From: JASKKU01 sp964416905
Lineage (GTDB): Archaea; Nanobdellota; Nanobdellia; Woesearchaeales; JASKKU01
DNA length: 15,315 nucleotides
Reading direction: 5' to 3'
Assembly (NCBI GenBank): GCA_964416905.1
Contig: CAYQFL010000016.1
Coordinates: 1-15,315, forward strand
Positions 4,874-12,962 of this stretch are shown one piece after another. The number at the start of each line of letters is the position of its first letter. Position 1 is the first letter of the stretch. Below the pieces are notes generated by a model. That model did no database searches. It was not told where the DNA came from and worked only from the letters and a program-made list of their open reading frames with translations. A program made the translations under genes and the position numbers.

Positions 4874-7783
4874 ATGATTACTTTTAAAGAAAAACCGGAT
4901 AAAAGAGAAGATATCTTAAAAATACTCCATCCTGTCGTTAAAGAATGGTTTTTCTCAAAGTTCAAAGACTTTTCTTTACCACAAAGATATGGAATCCTGG
5001 AGGTGCATTCAAGAAACAACGTATTGATATCTGCACCAACAGGCGCAACTAAAACCTTAACCGCCTTCCTGTCAATCATAAACGAGCTTGTGGATTCGGC
5101 TGAGAAAGGAATTCTCGAAGACAAAATTTACGCCGTTTATGTTAGCCCACTAAGAGCTTTAAACTATGATATCGAATATAACCTTAAACAACCATTAAAA
5201 GAAATTGAAGAACTTTTCAAAAAGCATTCAAAGAAAAAACAAGAGATTAGAATTGCTACAAGAACTGGAGATACTTCCAGTTCAGAGAAAGCAAGCATGC
5301 TCAAAAAACCGCCTCATATTTTAATCACTACCCCTGAAAGTTTATCCATTATTTTAAGCTCTAAGAAGTTCAGAGAAAGGCTAACAAATGTAGAATGGCT
5401 AATCATAGATGAAATACATTCTCTTGCTGAAAACAAAAGAGGAACCATGCTTTCGTTAGCAGTAGAATTCTTAGACAGGTTAAACAATTATTCTATAACT
5501 CGCGTAGGTTTATCAGCTACAGTTGCTCCAATTGATAAAATCGCAGAATATCTCGTTGGTTATAAAGGCGATCAACCAAAGGATTGCAAGATAATTGATG
5601 TACAATTTATAAAACAACTCGATTTAAAAGTCATAAGCCCTGTGAAAGATTACATTTACACAGATTACAATACTCAACACAAACAGCTTTATCATCTTCT
5701 TCATGACATAATTCAAAAACACAAAACAACTTTGATATTCACAAACACGCGAGCCTCTACCGAAAGAGTTGTCGACACCTTAAAAACAATGTTCCCAAAA
5801 CATTACACTGAGGAAACTATTGCAGCACACCACAGCTCGCTTTCAAAAGATATAAGGCTTGGTGTTGAAGACAGGTTAAGAAAAGGTTTACTCAAATGCG
5901 TTGTTTCCTCTACATCATTAGAACTAGGCATTGATATTGGTTATATCGATATTGTTATCTTATTATCAAGCCCTAAATCTGTTGCACGAGCTCTCCAAAG
6001 ATGCGGTAGAAGCGGTCACCAGTTGCATAGCGTAACCAAAGGAAGATTAGTTACCTTAGACAGAGATGATTTGGTAGAGTGTTCCATTATATTAAAAGAT
6101 GCTGTTGAGAAGAAAATTGACAAAGTTCATATCCCAACTAATGCCTTAGATGTATTAAGCCAGATGATTTATGGTTTCATAATAAATGAAGCAATAAAAC
6201 CTGATGAACTCTATGAAATCATAAAACAAAGCTTCAGCTATCACACACTAAAAAAAGAAGATTTCAATTCTGTAATTGATTATCTAACCGGTGAAGGAAT
6301 TTCTTTAGAAGAACGAAATGTTTATGCAAAAGCGATTAAATTCGAAGACGGCACGATTAAAGCTAGAGGCAAATTGTCAAGAATGTTGTTTATGACTAAT
6401 GTCGGCACTATTCCTGACGAAGCAAAAATAAGAGTTAAAGTAGGAAACACTGTTGTAGGTTACCTTGATGAAGCATTTCTAGAAAGACTTAGACCAGGGG
6501 ATGTTTTTGTTTTAGGCGGCAGTACCTATGAGTTTAGATACAGTAGAGGTAATACAGCAGTTGTAAAAACTAGCATAGGTAGGCCACCAACAATTCCGTC
6601 CTGGATATCTGAAATGTTGCCTTTAAGCTTTGACCTCGCATTAGATATCTCCAAATTCAGGAGATACATGAATGACCTATTCGAACAGAAAAAAAGCAAA
6701 CAAAAAATTCTGGAATTCATAAAACAATACTTATACTTAAATGACACAGCTGCGCAAGCCATATACAGTTACTTCTATGAACAATACATGTTCTCAAAGA
6801 TACCTCATGATAAAAGAATCCTGATTGAAACATTCAATGACGGCGAAAGACATTATGCAGTTTTCCACACAATGTACGGCAGAAGAGTTAATGATGTTTT
6901 ATCTAGGGCAGTTGCTTTTTACCTTTACATTAAAAACAAGACAAAGCTGGATATGGGCATTACCGATAATGGCTTTTACATCTCTTCAGAAAACAAACTT
7001 AATTTAGGTAAACCATTAGAATCTCTGGCTTTGCAGGATATAAGAAGACTCATGAATAAAGCTATAGAGAATACTGAGGTTTTAAAGCGTAGATTCAGAA
7101 ATTGCGCGGTTAGAGGTTTAATGATACTCAGGAACTATAAAGGTCATACAAAAAGCGTTTCAAGGCAGCAATTCTCCTCGCAAAGATTACTCAAGTACCT
7201 CATGGAGAACTTCGAAGGATTCCCCATTCTTAAAGAAGCAAAACGAGAGGTTTTAGAAGATTTAATGGATATAGAAAATGCTATTAAGATTTTCAAAGAA
7301 ATCAAGGAAAACAGAATAAAAGTCGAGCAAATCAACTTACCTTTTGCGAGTCCATTCTCTATAAAGATGGTTCTCGAAGGAAAAACTGATATCTTTAAGA
7401 TGGAAGACAGATTGAAGTTCTTAAGAGATTTACACCAGAAAGTTTTAGCAGACATCTCTCGAAAATACAAAAGCAAGGATTTGGATATAGAAACTTTAAA
7501 AGAAAGCTTTTCCTATGAACAGTTCTGGAACGAGATTGAAGAACAAAAAGAGTTTGACGAAGAAGAAACAAAAGAAATGATGAAACTTGAATTCATTGCT
7601 TTATCAGACAAGATTGATGCAACAGCAGACCAAAAAAGGAAAATGCTCGAGTTAATTGACGGTTACAAAAAGTTTGACGAAAAATTCGTGAGATGGGCCT
7701 ATGATTTAATCCACAACAACCCGCATTTAAGTAAAAAACTTGTTAAGTTTATTTCTGCCAGATTAAGAGAAGTAAAGCATTAA
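4874..7783 (+). CDS. lhr: Lhr-family superfamily 2 DNA/RNA helicase
   Basis: ATP-dependent 3'-5' helicase of the archaeal/bacterial Lhr family, linked to DNA repair and recombination; 969 aa, full length. Seen: Q-like PPQ-type segment (LPQRYG, about 35-40), motif I APTGATKT (54-61), motif Ia SPLRALN (91-97), TRTGDT (129-134), TTPES (152-156), motif II DEIH (179-182), motif III LSAT (213-216), motif IV FTNTR (289-293), motif V STSLELGID (345-353), motif VI QRCGRSGH (375-382). Then comes the Lhr-core signature region with GYLDEAFLERLRPGDVFVLGG, typical of the winged-helix/beta-barrel part that clamps nucleic acid. The C-terminal about 250 residues are helical and Lys/Glu-rich. One oddity: the second glycine of motif I (normally GxGKT) is Thr59. 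It stands alone between its own promoter and a convergent radical SAM gene. Confidence 0.92.
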   Translation: MITFKEKPDKREDILKILHPVVKEWFFSKFKDFSLPQRYGILEVHSRNNVLISAPTGATKTLTAFLSIINELVDSAEKGILEDKIYAVYVSPLRALNYDIEYNLKQPLKEIEELFKKHSKKKQEIRIATRTGDTSSSEKASMLKKPPHILITTPESLSIILSSKKFRERLTNVEWLIIDEIHSLAENKRGTMLSLAVEFLDRLNNYSITRVGLSATVAPIDKIAEYLVGYKGDQPKDCKIIDVQFIKQLDLKVISPVKDYIYTDYNTQHKQLYHLLHDIIQKHKTTLIFTNTRASTERVVDTLKTMFPKHYTEETIAAHHSSLSKDIRLGVEDRLRKGLLKCVVSSTSLELGIDIGYIDIVILLSSPKSVARALQRCGRSGHQLHSVTKGRLVTLDRDDLVECSIILKDAVEKKIDKVHIPTNALDVLSQMIYGFIINEAIKPDELYEIIKQSFSYHTLKKEDFNSVIDYLTGEGISLEERNVYAKAIKFEDGTIKARGKLSRMLFMTNVGTIPDEAKIRVKVGNTVVGYLDEAFLERLRPGDVFVLGGSTYEFRYSRGNTAVVKTSIGRPPTIPSWISEMLPLSFDLALDISKFRRYMNDLFEQKKSKQKILEFIKQYLYLNDTAAQAIYSYFYEQYMFSKIPHDKRILIETFNDGERHYAVFHTMYGRRVNDVLSRAVAFYLYIKNKTKLDMGITDNGFYISSENKLNLGKPLESLALQDIRRLMNKAIENTEVLKRRFRNCAVRGLMILRNYKGHTKSVSRQQFSSQRLLKYLMENFEGFPILKEAKREVLEDLMDIENAIKIFKEIKENRIKVEQINLPFASPFSIKMVLEGKTDIFKMEDRLKFLRDLHQKVLADISRKYKSKDLDIETLKESFSYEQFWNEIEEQKEFDEEETKEMMKLEFIALSDKIDATADQKRKMLELIDGYKKFDEKFVRWAYDLIHNNPHLSKKLVKFISARLREVKH

Positions 7784-7814
7784 ATTAAATAATATAAACA
7801 CAAAGAACTTGTTT

Positions 7815-8843
7815 TTATCTTCTAATATAATGCTCAATTAATTGTTTGTTTATTGACTTAAAAGTTTCAAGCCAGAACCTTGGCTTATCATACAAAGAAT
7901 ATCTAAAATAACAGTTTATATAACAGCCCTGACAGAAATCATAACGGCCTGCATTCTTAATCTCGTTTTGGATTTCCTGAGAATAATACAACTCATAAAG
8001 ATTATTTTCTATAGGAACTTCTTTAATTTTCTTGTGAAAACAAGGCAAAACAAGTTTGTTATCAGGGCTTATTGTTATAACCTTTTTGCCTGCATTGCAT
8101 AACGGTTTCTCTTTATTATTTCCGCCGTCCTCTATAAATTTATAATGCGCAAAATCAATAATTACATATGGCTGCTTAGCTAATTTTCTTATCTTGTTAA
8201 TTGTTTTTTCCGATAAAGTCGTATAACTTTTTGCAGCAGTCATATCAAAATAAACAAAAAGAGGATTTAACTTAAGAGTAACTCTCTTTGATTGAGCAAA
8301 CTTAACCAAATCATCTAATTCATCAAAATCATCTGGAGTTACAGTTTTAAGCAAATATATCTTCTCTTTGATTTTTTTAGCATAATCGATTGCTTCCAGA
8401 ACCTGATTAAAGGCATCAATGCCCCTGATCTTAAGATATTTATCTCTGTCTAATGTGTCAAAAGAAATGTTAAGTATATCAACCAAACCTTTAAGCTTCA
8501 ACCCAAACTTGGGATAAAGCAAACCGTTTGTTGTTAAAGTAGTCCTAAAACCAAGCTTTTTGGCTAGAGAATATGCTTCAACAATATGCGGATAAAGCAG
8601 AGGTTCTCCACCAGTAAAATCAATAATCTTAACGCCCAGACGCCTCAAATCTTTCAGATTCTTGGCCAAGGTATCAAAGGACTGTTCTTTAGAATTTCGC
8701 TTCCAGATGTTGCAAAAGTTACATCTAGAGTTACATCTGTAAGTAACATAATACTGACAGGTTAGTGGTTTATTCATAAAAGCCGAAAACATTTTATCAA
8801 TTAGATAAGTTCTTTTGAAATAAAATTCCAACAATAGTAACAA
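7815..8843 (-). CDS. Radical SAM enzyme with SPASM/twitch-like C-terminal cysteines
   Basis: Radical S-adenosylmethionine enzyme of the MoaA/PqqE/AdoMet-peptide-modifying type, 342 aa from TTG 8843. The [4Fe-4S] motif CxxxCxxC is Cys37, Cys41, Cys44 in TYRCNSRCNFC. The SAM-binding GGEP is at 78-81, with TTNG at 104-107. A second cysteine set follows the barrel: Cys249, Cys268, then CQGCYINC (304-311), as in SPASM/twitch domains that hold an auxiliary cluster. Substrate is unknown. The start is uncertain. ATG occurs only at residues 18 and 23, but the basic-hydrophobic stretch before NKPLTC is usual in relatives, so one of the TTG codons (8843, 8834 or 8831) is more likely. No Shine-Dalgarno is present. 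The TATA centre (about 8866) lies 32-35 bp before the 8834/8831 TTGs. Divergent from the HAD gene with a shared promoter region. Confidence 0.85.
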   Translation of the reverse strand: MLLLLEFYFKRTYLIDKMFSAFMNKPLTCQYYVTYRCNSRCNFCNIWKRNSKEQSFDTLAKNLKDLRRLGVKIIDFTGGEPLLYPHIVEAYSLAKKLGFRTTLTTNGLLYPKFGLKLKGLVDILNISFDTLDRDKYLKIRGIDAFNQVLEAIDYAKKIKEKIYLLKTVTPDDFDELDDLVKFAQSKRVTLKLNPLFVYFDMTAAKSYTTLSEKTINKIRKLAKQPYVIIDFAHYKFIEDGGNNKEKPLCNAGKKVITISPDNKLVLPCFHKKIKEVPIENNLYELYYSQEIQNEIKNAGRYDFCQGCYINCYFRYSLYDKPRFWLETFKSINKQLIEHYIRR

Positions 8844-8860
8844 CCATTTGAGTTATAGAT

Positions 8861-8871
8861 ATATTTAAATA
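8861..8871. promoter_or_regulatory. Shared bidirectional TATA region
   Basis: ATATTTAAATA contains the perfect palindrome ATTTAAAT (8863-8870). It is about 30 bp before the HAD ATG at 8896 on the plus strand and 23-35 bp before the radical SAM TTG codons on the minus strand. One element may serve both directions; the gap between the genes is only 52 bp. Confidence 0.5.
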
Positions 8872-8895
8872 CTTTTTCTAATCGACAAAATCAAT

Positions 8896-9543
8896 ATGAT
8901 AAAAGCAGTTTTGTTTGACTTTGACGGCGTGATTGTTGACTCTTTAGAGTATGCTTTTGAGAACCTCAATAGAATATTAAAACGCTTCAAAAAAGAACAA
9001 TTAAAGAACATTGATGAATTTAAATCGTTAAAAAACAAAACCATAATTGATTTCTTCAAACGTGAAAACCCAAACATGTTTAAGAAAATAATGATCTTGA
9101 TTTACTCATTCATGATATTCTCAAAAAACTTTGACCCCAAGTTAAAACGCGGGGTTAAACCGTTACTTGAAAGATTAAACAATAAAGGAATCACTTTAAT
9201 TATTGTATCAAATAACTTTAGCCATTTAATAAGAAGAATTCTCAGAAAACACAAGGTCTCAAGGTTCTTTAAGGATATAAAGGGTTTATCTTTAACACAG
9301 CACAAAGATAAAAGGATACTACAGGTGTTAAAGAAGCACAAGCTTAAACCCAGTGAATGCATATTCGTAACAGATGGCGCAGATGACATTGAGTATGCAT
9401 CCAGAATAAAAGGTTTAACCAAAATAGGTATAACTGACGGTTTTTCCACTGAAGAAGAGATCATTCTCTCAGCTCCGGACTATTATGTAGGCTCTACCAG
9501 AGAACTCTCAGAACTGCTAGACAAACTTTTAAATATAAAATAA
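8896..9543 (+). CDS. HAD-superfamily phosphatase (phosphoglycolate phosphatase-like)
   Basis: Haloacid dehalogenase-type hydrolase, 215 aa. Motif I is FDFDGVIVDS, with nucleophile Asp8 and acid/base Asp10. Motif II is IIVSNN with Ser105. A Lys around 137-140 precedes motif IV VTDGADDIEYA (Asp150, Asp153, Asp154). A helical cap of about 60 residues sits between motif I and motif II, the C1 layout shared by phosphoglycolate phosphatase and beta-phosphoglucomutase-like enzymes. The substrate cannot be told from sequence. Leaderless from a TATA element about 30 bp upstream. The Rad50-like gene follows after 15 nt, so the two are probably co-transcribed, and a role in clearing phosphorylated ends or glycolate from DNA repair is a speculative possibility. 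Confidence 0.85.
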   Translation: MIKAVLFDFDGVIVDSLEYAFENLNRILKRFKKEQLKNIDEFKSLKNKTIIDFFKRENPNMFKKIMILIYSFMIFSKNFDPKLKRGVKPLLERLNNKGITLIIVSNNFSHLIRRILRKHKVSRFFKDIKGLSLTQHKDKRILQVLKKHKLKPSECIFVTDGADDIEYASRIKGLTKIGITDGFSTEEEIILSAPDYYVGSTRELSELLDKLLNIK

Positions 9544-9558
9544 TCAAACCTAAAAATA

Positions 9559-12021
9559 ATGATAATTAAATCCATCAAGCTAAAGAACATCAGAAGCTAT
9601 AGGGATACAACAGAAATAGAAATCCCTGAAGGCAAAACCTTATTTCTGGGTGACATAGGTTCTGGAAAAAGCACCATATTGCAAGCCATTGAATTTGCCC
9701 TTTTTGGTACAGGTACCAGCAGCGAATCAATCAAAGCAAGCTCTTTACTAAGAAGAGGAGAAAAAACAGGTTATGTCGAATTAAAAGCAATCATCGATAA
9801 TAAAGAAGTAATTATAAGACGAAACCTAAAACGTCTTAAGAACTCAATAAAACAAGACAACGGTTATATAATCATAAACGGTGTTAAAAGCGTATTAAGC
9901 CCCAGTGAATTAAAGTATAAAGTTCTAGAGTTGTTAAACTATCCTGAGGATTTGGTGAAGAAATCAAAATCCCCTATCTTTAGGTTCACTGTGTATACTC
10001 CGCAAGAACAGATGAAACAGATTTTTAACATGAGTGATGATGAAAGAAAAGAAACCTTCAGAAAGATATTCCAGATTGAGAAATACAAACGAATAAGAGA
10101 CAATTCAACAGTTTTAAGGCAATTATTAAAAGAAAAGAAAGACTATATCGAAGGCTACTGTTCTGACTTAGAATCAAAAGAGAACGAACTTAAAGAGAAA
10201 AGAAACAAAATTGCTGAAATAGAAAACAAAGCTAAAAACATTGACCAAGAGCTAACCAAGCTTAAAGAAAAAGAACAATCATTAAAGGACAAGCAAGCCC
10301 TGCTTAAGGAAAAAAGGGATAATCTACTAAAGCTTGAAAAAGAATCATCAGGAATCCAATCTAAAATAGAACACCTAGCAAAAGAGATTACTAACACAAA
10401 AGAAGAGAACGAAAGATTAAACAAAGAAATAGCAACGCTTAAAGAAGAGATACAGTCATACAAAATCCCGGGAGAAAGCAAAGAAGCTCTATCTAATAAA
10501 TTAAAAGAACTAAACAACGAGATAAACCAATACACCATTCAAAAGAATTCTATAATTAACCAGCTTGAAAACATAGAATCTCAGCTTAACCGATTAAAAA
10601 GAGATGAAGAGCAACTAAATTCCTTAATTAAGAGAAAAGAAGAATTAGAAAAATCAACGGGCGAAAAACCCGAATCATTAAAACAGCAAATCCAAACAAA
10701 AAAAGAGCTCAAAGAAAAACTTGTTGAGGAGAGAAATAATCTCGAGAAAACAAGATATTCTAATGAAAATAAGATAAACGAAGCCAGAGCTTTAATCAGC
10801 AAAATACTTGACCTAAAGGTTTGCCCCTTATGCTTACAGGAAGTAAACGACGAGCACAAAATAAAAATAAAACAAGAGAATACAAAAAAAGCTGAAGAGC
10901 TCGAAAAAGAAAACCAGGCTTTGCTTACCAAAATTAATGAGATTAATGAGAAGATAAAAAACCTTGATTCTGAGATAGATTTGTTGAACAAAAAATATGA
11001 AAATATGCTTGTTACAGTTGAATCGTTAAATAGTTTAAATCAACAAATTAGTAGGATAAACCAGGAACTAATCAACAAAACCGAACTCATTGCAAAGAAA
11101 CAGGAATTGAATGAGAAGCTTAACAAACTTTCAGAGATAAACATCGATGAAAAGAAAAAGATTATGCAAGAATTAGAACAAAAAATCGAGTTAATCAACA
11201 CAGTCGAGAAGAAAGAAATGATTATCAAGGAAAAACTTAAAAGAATCGAAAACAACAGCAACAAAATAGCAAAACTAAAAGAGAGCATCAAAGAACTAAA
11301 CAGAACTCAGATTGAACTTTCAGATAAAAAGAAAGCACTCGAACAAGAAATCGAAGAGCTTAAACCTGTTGAGGACGAAGTAATCAAACTTAAGGAAAAA
11401 ATAAGCGAATACAATTCAGAGAAGAAACTTCTGCTTGAACGATTGGATGAGCTAAAACGCGAGACCGAGAAACTCAACAAAGAAATCGATGAGAAGAAAG
11501 ATTTGATGAAGAAACTAACTGAAATAAAGAAAATACTTTCCTGGCTTTCAGACACATTTAATCCAATGGTTGAAAACATTGAAAAGCATCTCTTTGCAAG
11601 AGTTTACCACAGATTTAATGAATTGTTCAAGAAATGGTTGGGCAAACTAATCGATGAAGAAAGTTTGAAAGTTGATTTAGACCTTTCCTTCTCGCCAAGA
11701 ATAACTCAAAACGGTTATGACGCTTCTATTTTTGATCTATCTGGAGGAGAGAAAACAAGCATTGCTTTAGCTTACAGGCTCGCTTTAAACCAGGTAATCA
11801 ACGATTTAATGTCCGAAATAAAAACCAAAGATGTAATTATTCTTGACGAGCCAACTGACGGGTTCTCAAGCGAACAAATGGATAAAGTAAGAGATGTCCT
11901 TAATGAACTAAACATCAAACAGATTATTTTAGTAAGTCATGAAAACAAAATAGAAAGCTTTGTTGACAACAAGTTCAGAATTTACAAAGAAAATTCTGTC
12001 AGCAGGGTTTTGGCAGAATAA
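9559..12021 (+). CDS. rad50: Rad50/SbcC-like ATPase with zinc hook
   Basis: ABC-type ATPase of the Rad50 family, 820 aa, acting with Mre11 in double-strand break processing. Seen: Walker A GDIGSGKST (31-39), Q-loop Gln149 in TPQEQ, a very long Lys/Glu coiled coil (about 165-680) broken by a zinc-hook CPLC (Cys422-Cys425), ABC signature SGGEKTS (728-734), Walker B VIILDEP (Asp763, Glu764), D-loop GFSSEQ, and H-loop His794 in LVSHE. The overall length is in the range of archaeal Rad50 (roughly 850-900). The GDIGSGK variant of Walker A occurs in a subset of archaeal SMC/Rad50-like ATPases, so this may be a Rad50 paralogue rather than the canonical protein. No mre11, herA or nurA is adjacent. Instead a HAD phosphatase precedes it by 15 nt and an unrecognised membrane protein follows by 86 nt. 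No Shine-Dalgarno is seen before the ATG. Confidence 0.9.
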   Translation: MIIKSIKLKNIRSYRDTTEIEIPEGKTLFLGDIGSGKSTILQAIEFALFGTGTSSESIKASSLLRRGEKTGYVELKAIIDNKEVIIRRNLKRLKNSIKQDNGYIIINGVKSVLSPSELKYKVLELLNYPEDLVKKSKSPIFRFTVYTPQEQMKQIFNMSDDERKETFRKIFQIEKYKRIRDNSTVLRQLLKEKKDYIEGYCSDLESKENELKEKRNKIAEIENKAKNIDQELTKLKEKEQSLKDKQALLKEKRDNLLKLEKESSGIQSKIEHLAKEITNTKEENERLNKEIATLKEEIQSYKIPGESKEALSNKLKELNNEINQYTIQKNSIINQLENIESQLNRLKRDEEQLNSLIKRKEELEKSTGEKPESLKQQIQTKKELKEKLVEERNNLEKTRYSNENKINEARALISKILDLKVCPLCLQEVNDEHKIKIKQENTKKAEELEKENQALLTKINEINEKIKNLDSEIDLLNKKYENMLVTVESLNSLNQQISRINQELINKTELIAKKQELNEKLNKLSEINIDEKKKIMQELEQKIELINTVEKKEMIIKEKLKRIENNSNKIAKLKESIKELNRTQIELSDKKKALEQEIEELKPVEDEVIKLKEKISEYNSEKKLLLERLDELKRETEKLNKEIDEKKDLMKKLTEIKKILSWLSDTFNPMVENIEKHLFARVYHRFNELFKKWLGKLIDEESLKVDLDLSFSPRITQNGYDASIFDLSGGEKTSIALAYRLALNQVINDLMSEIKTKDVIILDEPTDGFSSEQMDKVRDVLNELNIKQIILVSHENKIESFVDNKFRIYKENSVSRVLAE

Positions 12022-12107
12022 ATCATCAAACTCAACTTTTTAGTAATGAACAAAACTTTTATTTATTCAAAAAGGATTAAACAACCTATAGCTTAAAATT
12101 AACAAAA

Positions 12108-12638
12108 ATGAACGAATACCTGCTTTCCATTGGCATAACTTTTGTGATATTACTCATTCTCGCAGAAATAACTTTAATTATTAAGAGAATAAAAATAAAT
12201 TCCAGACTGGAACGGGAAACAAAAGAAGAGATGAAGAGAATTAGGAAAGAAAACGAGAGAAACAGGAAATGTTTAAGGATTATTGAAAACAAAATTGAAG
12301 AAATTTCCAGATTAAGTAATAATCATAAGATAAAAAAGACCTTCAAACCTTTCTTGATTCTAACAGAAAACTACAAAGCGTTATCTCTACAAAACAAAGA
12401 AGCGTTATCTGATGAGATTTCATATGCTGGCTTAGGTCTTTTCGACGATTATTTCCGTAAGAAGTTATATTCTCAAGCTAGAAGAGTCTATGATTTTCTA
12501 TTAAAAGAAGTTTATCCTCATATCCCTGATGAGAAAAAAGAGATGATATTCTTAGAACTTAAACAAAGATATGAGTTATTGATGTCAACAGGTCTGTATA
12601 ACAAAAGAACAAACCAGGAAAACAAACAGCAGAGCTAG
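12108..12638 (+). CDS. Unrecognised membrane-anchored coiled-coil protein
   Basis: I do not recognise this 176-aa protein. It has a single N-terminal transmembrane helix (about 5-27), followed at once by a basic/acidic predicted coiled coil (about 29-75, ERETKEEMKRIRKENERNRK). A helical domain (about 80-165) follows, with a run such as YSQARRVYDFLLKEVYPHI that resembles TPR-like helical hairpins. It ends in a Gln/Asn/Lys tail. No catalytic motif is visible. The short N-terminus before the helix and the basic residues after it predict the C-terminal part in the cytoplasm. It follows the Rad50-like gene by 86 nt on the same strand. A short T-run (12037-12041) and a T-rich TATA-like stretch (about 12055-12066) in the gap allow independent transcription. 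Confidence 0.7.
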   Translation: MNEYLLSIGITFVILLILAEITLIIKRIKINSRLERETKEEMKRIRKENERNRKCLRIIENKIEEISRLSNNHKIKKTFKPFLILTENYKALSLQNKEALSDEISYAGLGLFDDYFRKKLYSQARRVYDFLLKEVYPHIPDEKKEMIFLELKQRYELLMSTGLYNKRTNQENKQQS

Positions 12639-12685
12639 AACTATCTTAAAGAGCTTATTATAAGACCGTGTAATTTTCTACGATT

Positions 12686-12717
12686 CTTATTCGATTCACA
12701 CTACTTATTTGATTCAC
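12686..12717. repeat. Short direct repeat around the 40-aa ORF stop
   Basis: CTTATTCGATTCAC (12686-12699) and CTTATTTGATTCAC (12704-12717) differ at one base and are 18 nt apart start to start. The copies flank the TAG of the minus-strand ORF (12701-12703), so one copy encodes its last residues and the other lies just after the stop. Local tandem duplication is the likely origin. Confidence 0.55.
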
Positions 12718-12823
12718 CCTCCTCTAAGCTTTCCTCATTGTCGTATACGTACTCTCTAACGTATTTTATATACCCATTCTCTATAGGTATAATCATCTCA
12801 TCCCAAACTATGTCTACGCTCAT
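12701..12823 (-). CDS. Small acidic 40-aa protein, leaderless
   Basis: An ATG to TAG frame of 40 codons in an otherwise gene-free gap. The peptide starts MSVDIVWDEMIIPIENGYIK, then a Tyr/Val-rich stretch and an acidic Glu/Ser/Asn tail (11 acidic, 3 basic residues). I do not recognise it. Support: a clear TATA box (TTATATAC, centred 26 bp before the ATG), the same spacing as lhr, Drg and Nudix genes here; codons using G/C in the first position rather than A-runs; and a composition unlike lysine-rich chance frames in this AT-rich DNA. A T-rich tract of the upstream Drg gene ends just before its promoter, so it is probably its own unit. It converges with the plus-strand membrane protein (ends 12638). 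Too short to infer function; a small regulator or antitoxin-like partner is possible. Confidence 0.6.
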   Translation of the reverse strand: MSVDIVWDEMIIPIENGYIKYVREYVYDNEESLEEGESNK

Positions 12824-12840
12824 AAAAAGCCATAAGCTTT

Positions 12841-12858
12841 CAAGGTATATAAGCCTTG
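12841..12858 (-). promoter_or_regulatory. TATA box of the 40-aa ORF framed by an inverted repeat
   Basis: The minus-strand TATA (12845-12852) is framed by exact 5-bp arms CAAGG (12841-12845) and CCTTG (12854-12858), 8 nt apart. Outside the arms CTTT and AAAG continue the symmetry with a small bulge. A protein bound there would block TBP, so an operator is plausible. Confidence 0.55.
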
Positions 12859-12859
12859 C

Positions 12860-12873
12860 AAAAGAAATAAAAA
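12860..12873 (-). terminator. T-rich tract downstream of the Drg-like gene
   Basis: Minus strand reads TTTTTATTTCTTTT about 90 nt after the Drg stop and just before the promoter of the 40-aa ORF. It is a reasonable archaeal terminator. The stretch 12874-12962 between it and the Drg stop holds nothing I can identify. Confidence 0.35.
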
Positions 12874-12962
12874 CTGTTTAATTGTAACCACTTAACAAAG
12901 TAATACCTTAGTTTATGCTTTGAGTGAAGAGTATATCTTTATTATTCGTTGAGAATCAGAGA

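Noticed and set aside
10155..11579. Several minus-strand ORFs inside rad50, rich in Ser, Phe and Leu
   Set aside because: They are the antisense of Lys/Glu/Asn-rich coiled-coil codons; no start signals and no domain features.
12874..12962. Possible RNA gene in the gap downstream of the Drg-like gene
   Set aside because: No tRNA arms, no C/D or H/ACA box pairs and no strong stem were found by eye.
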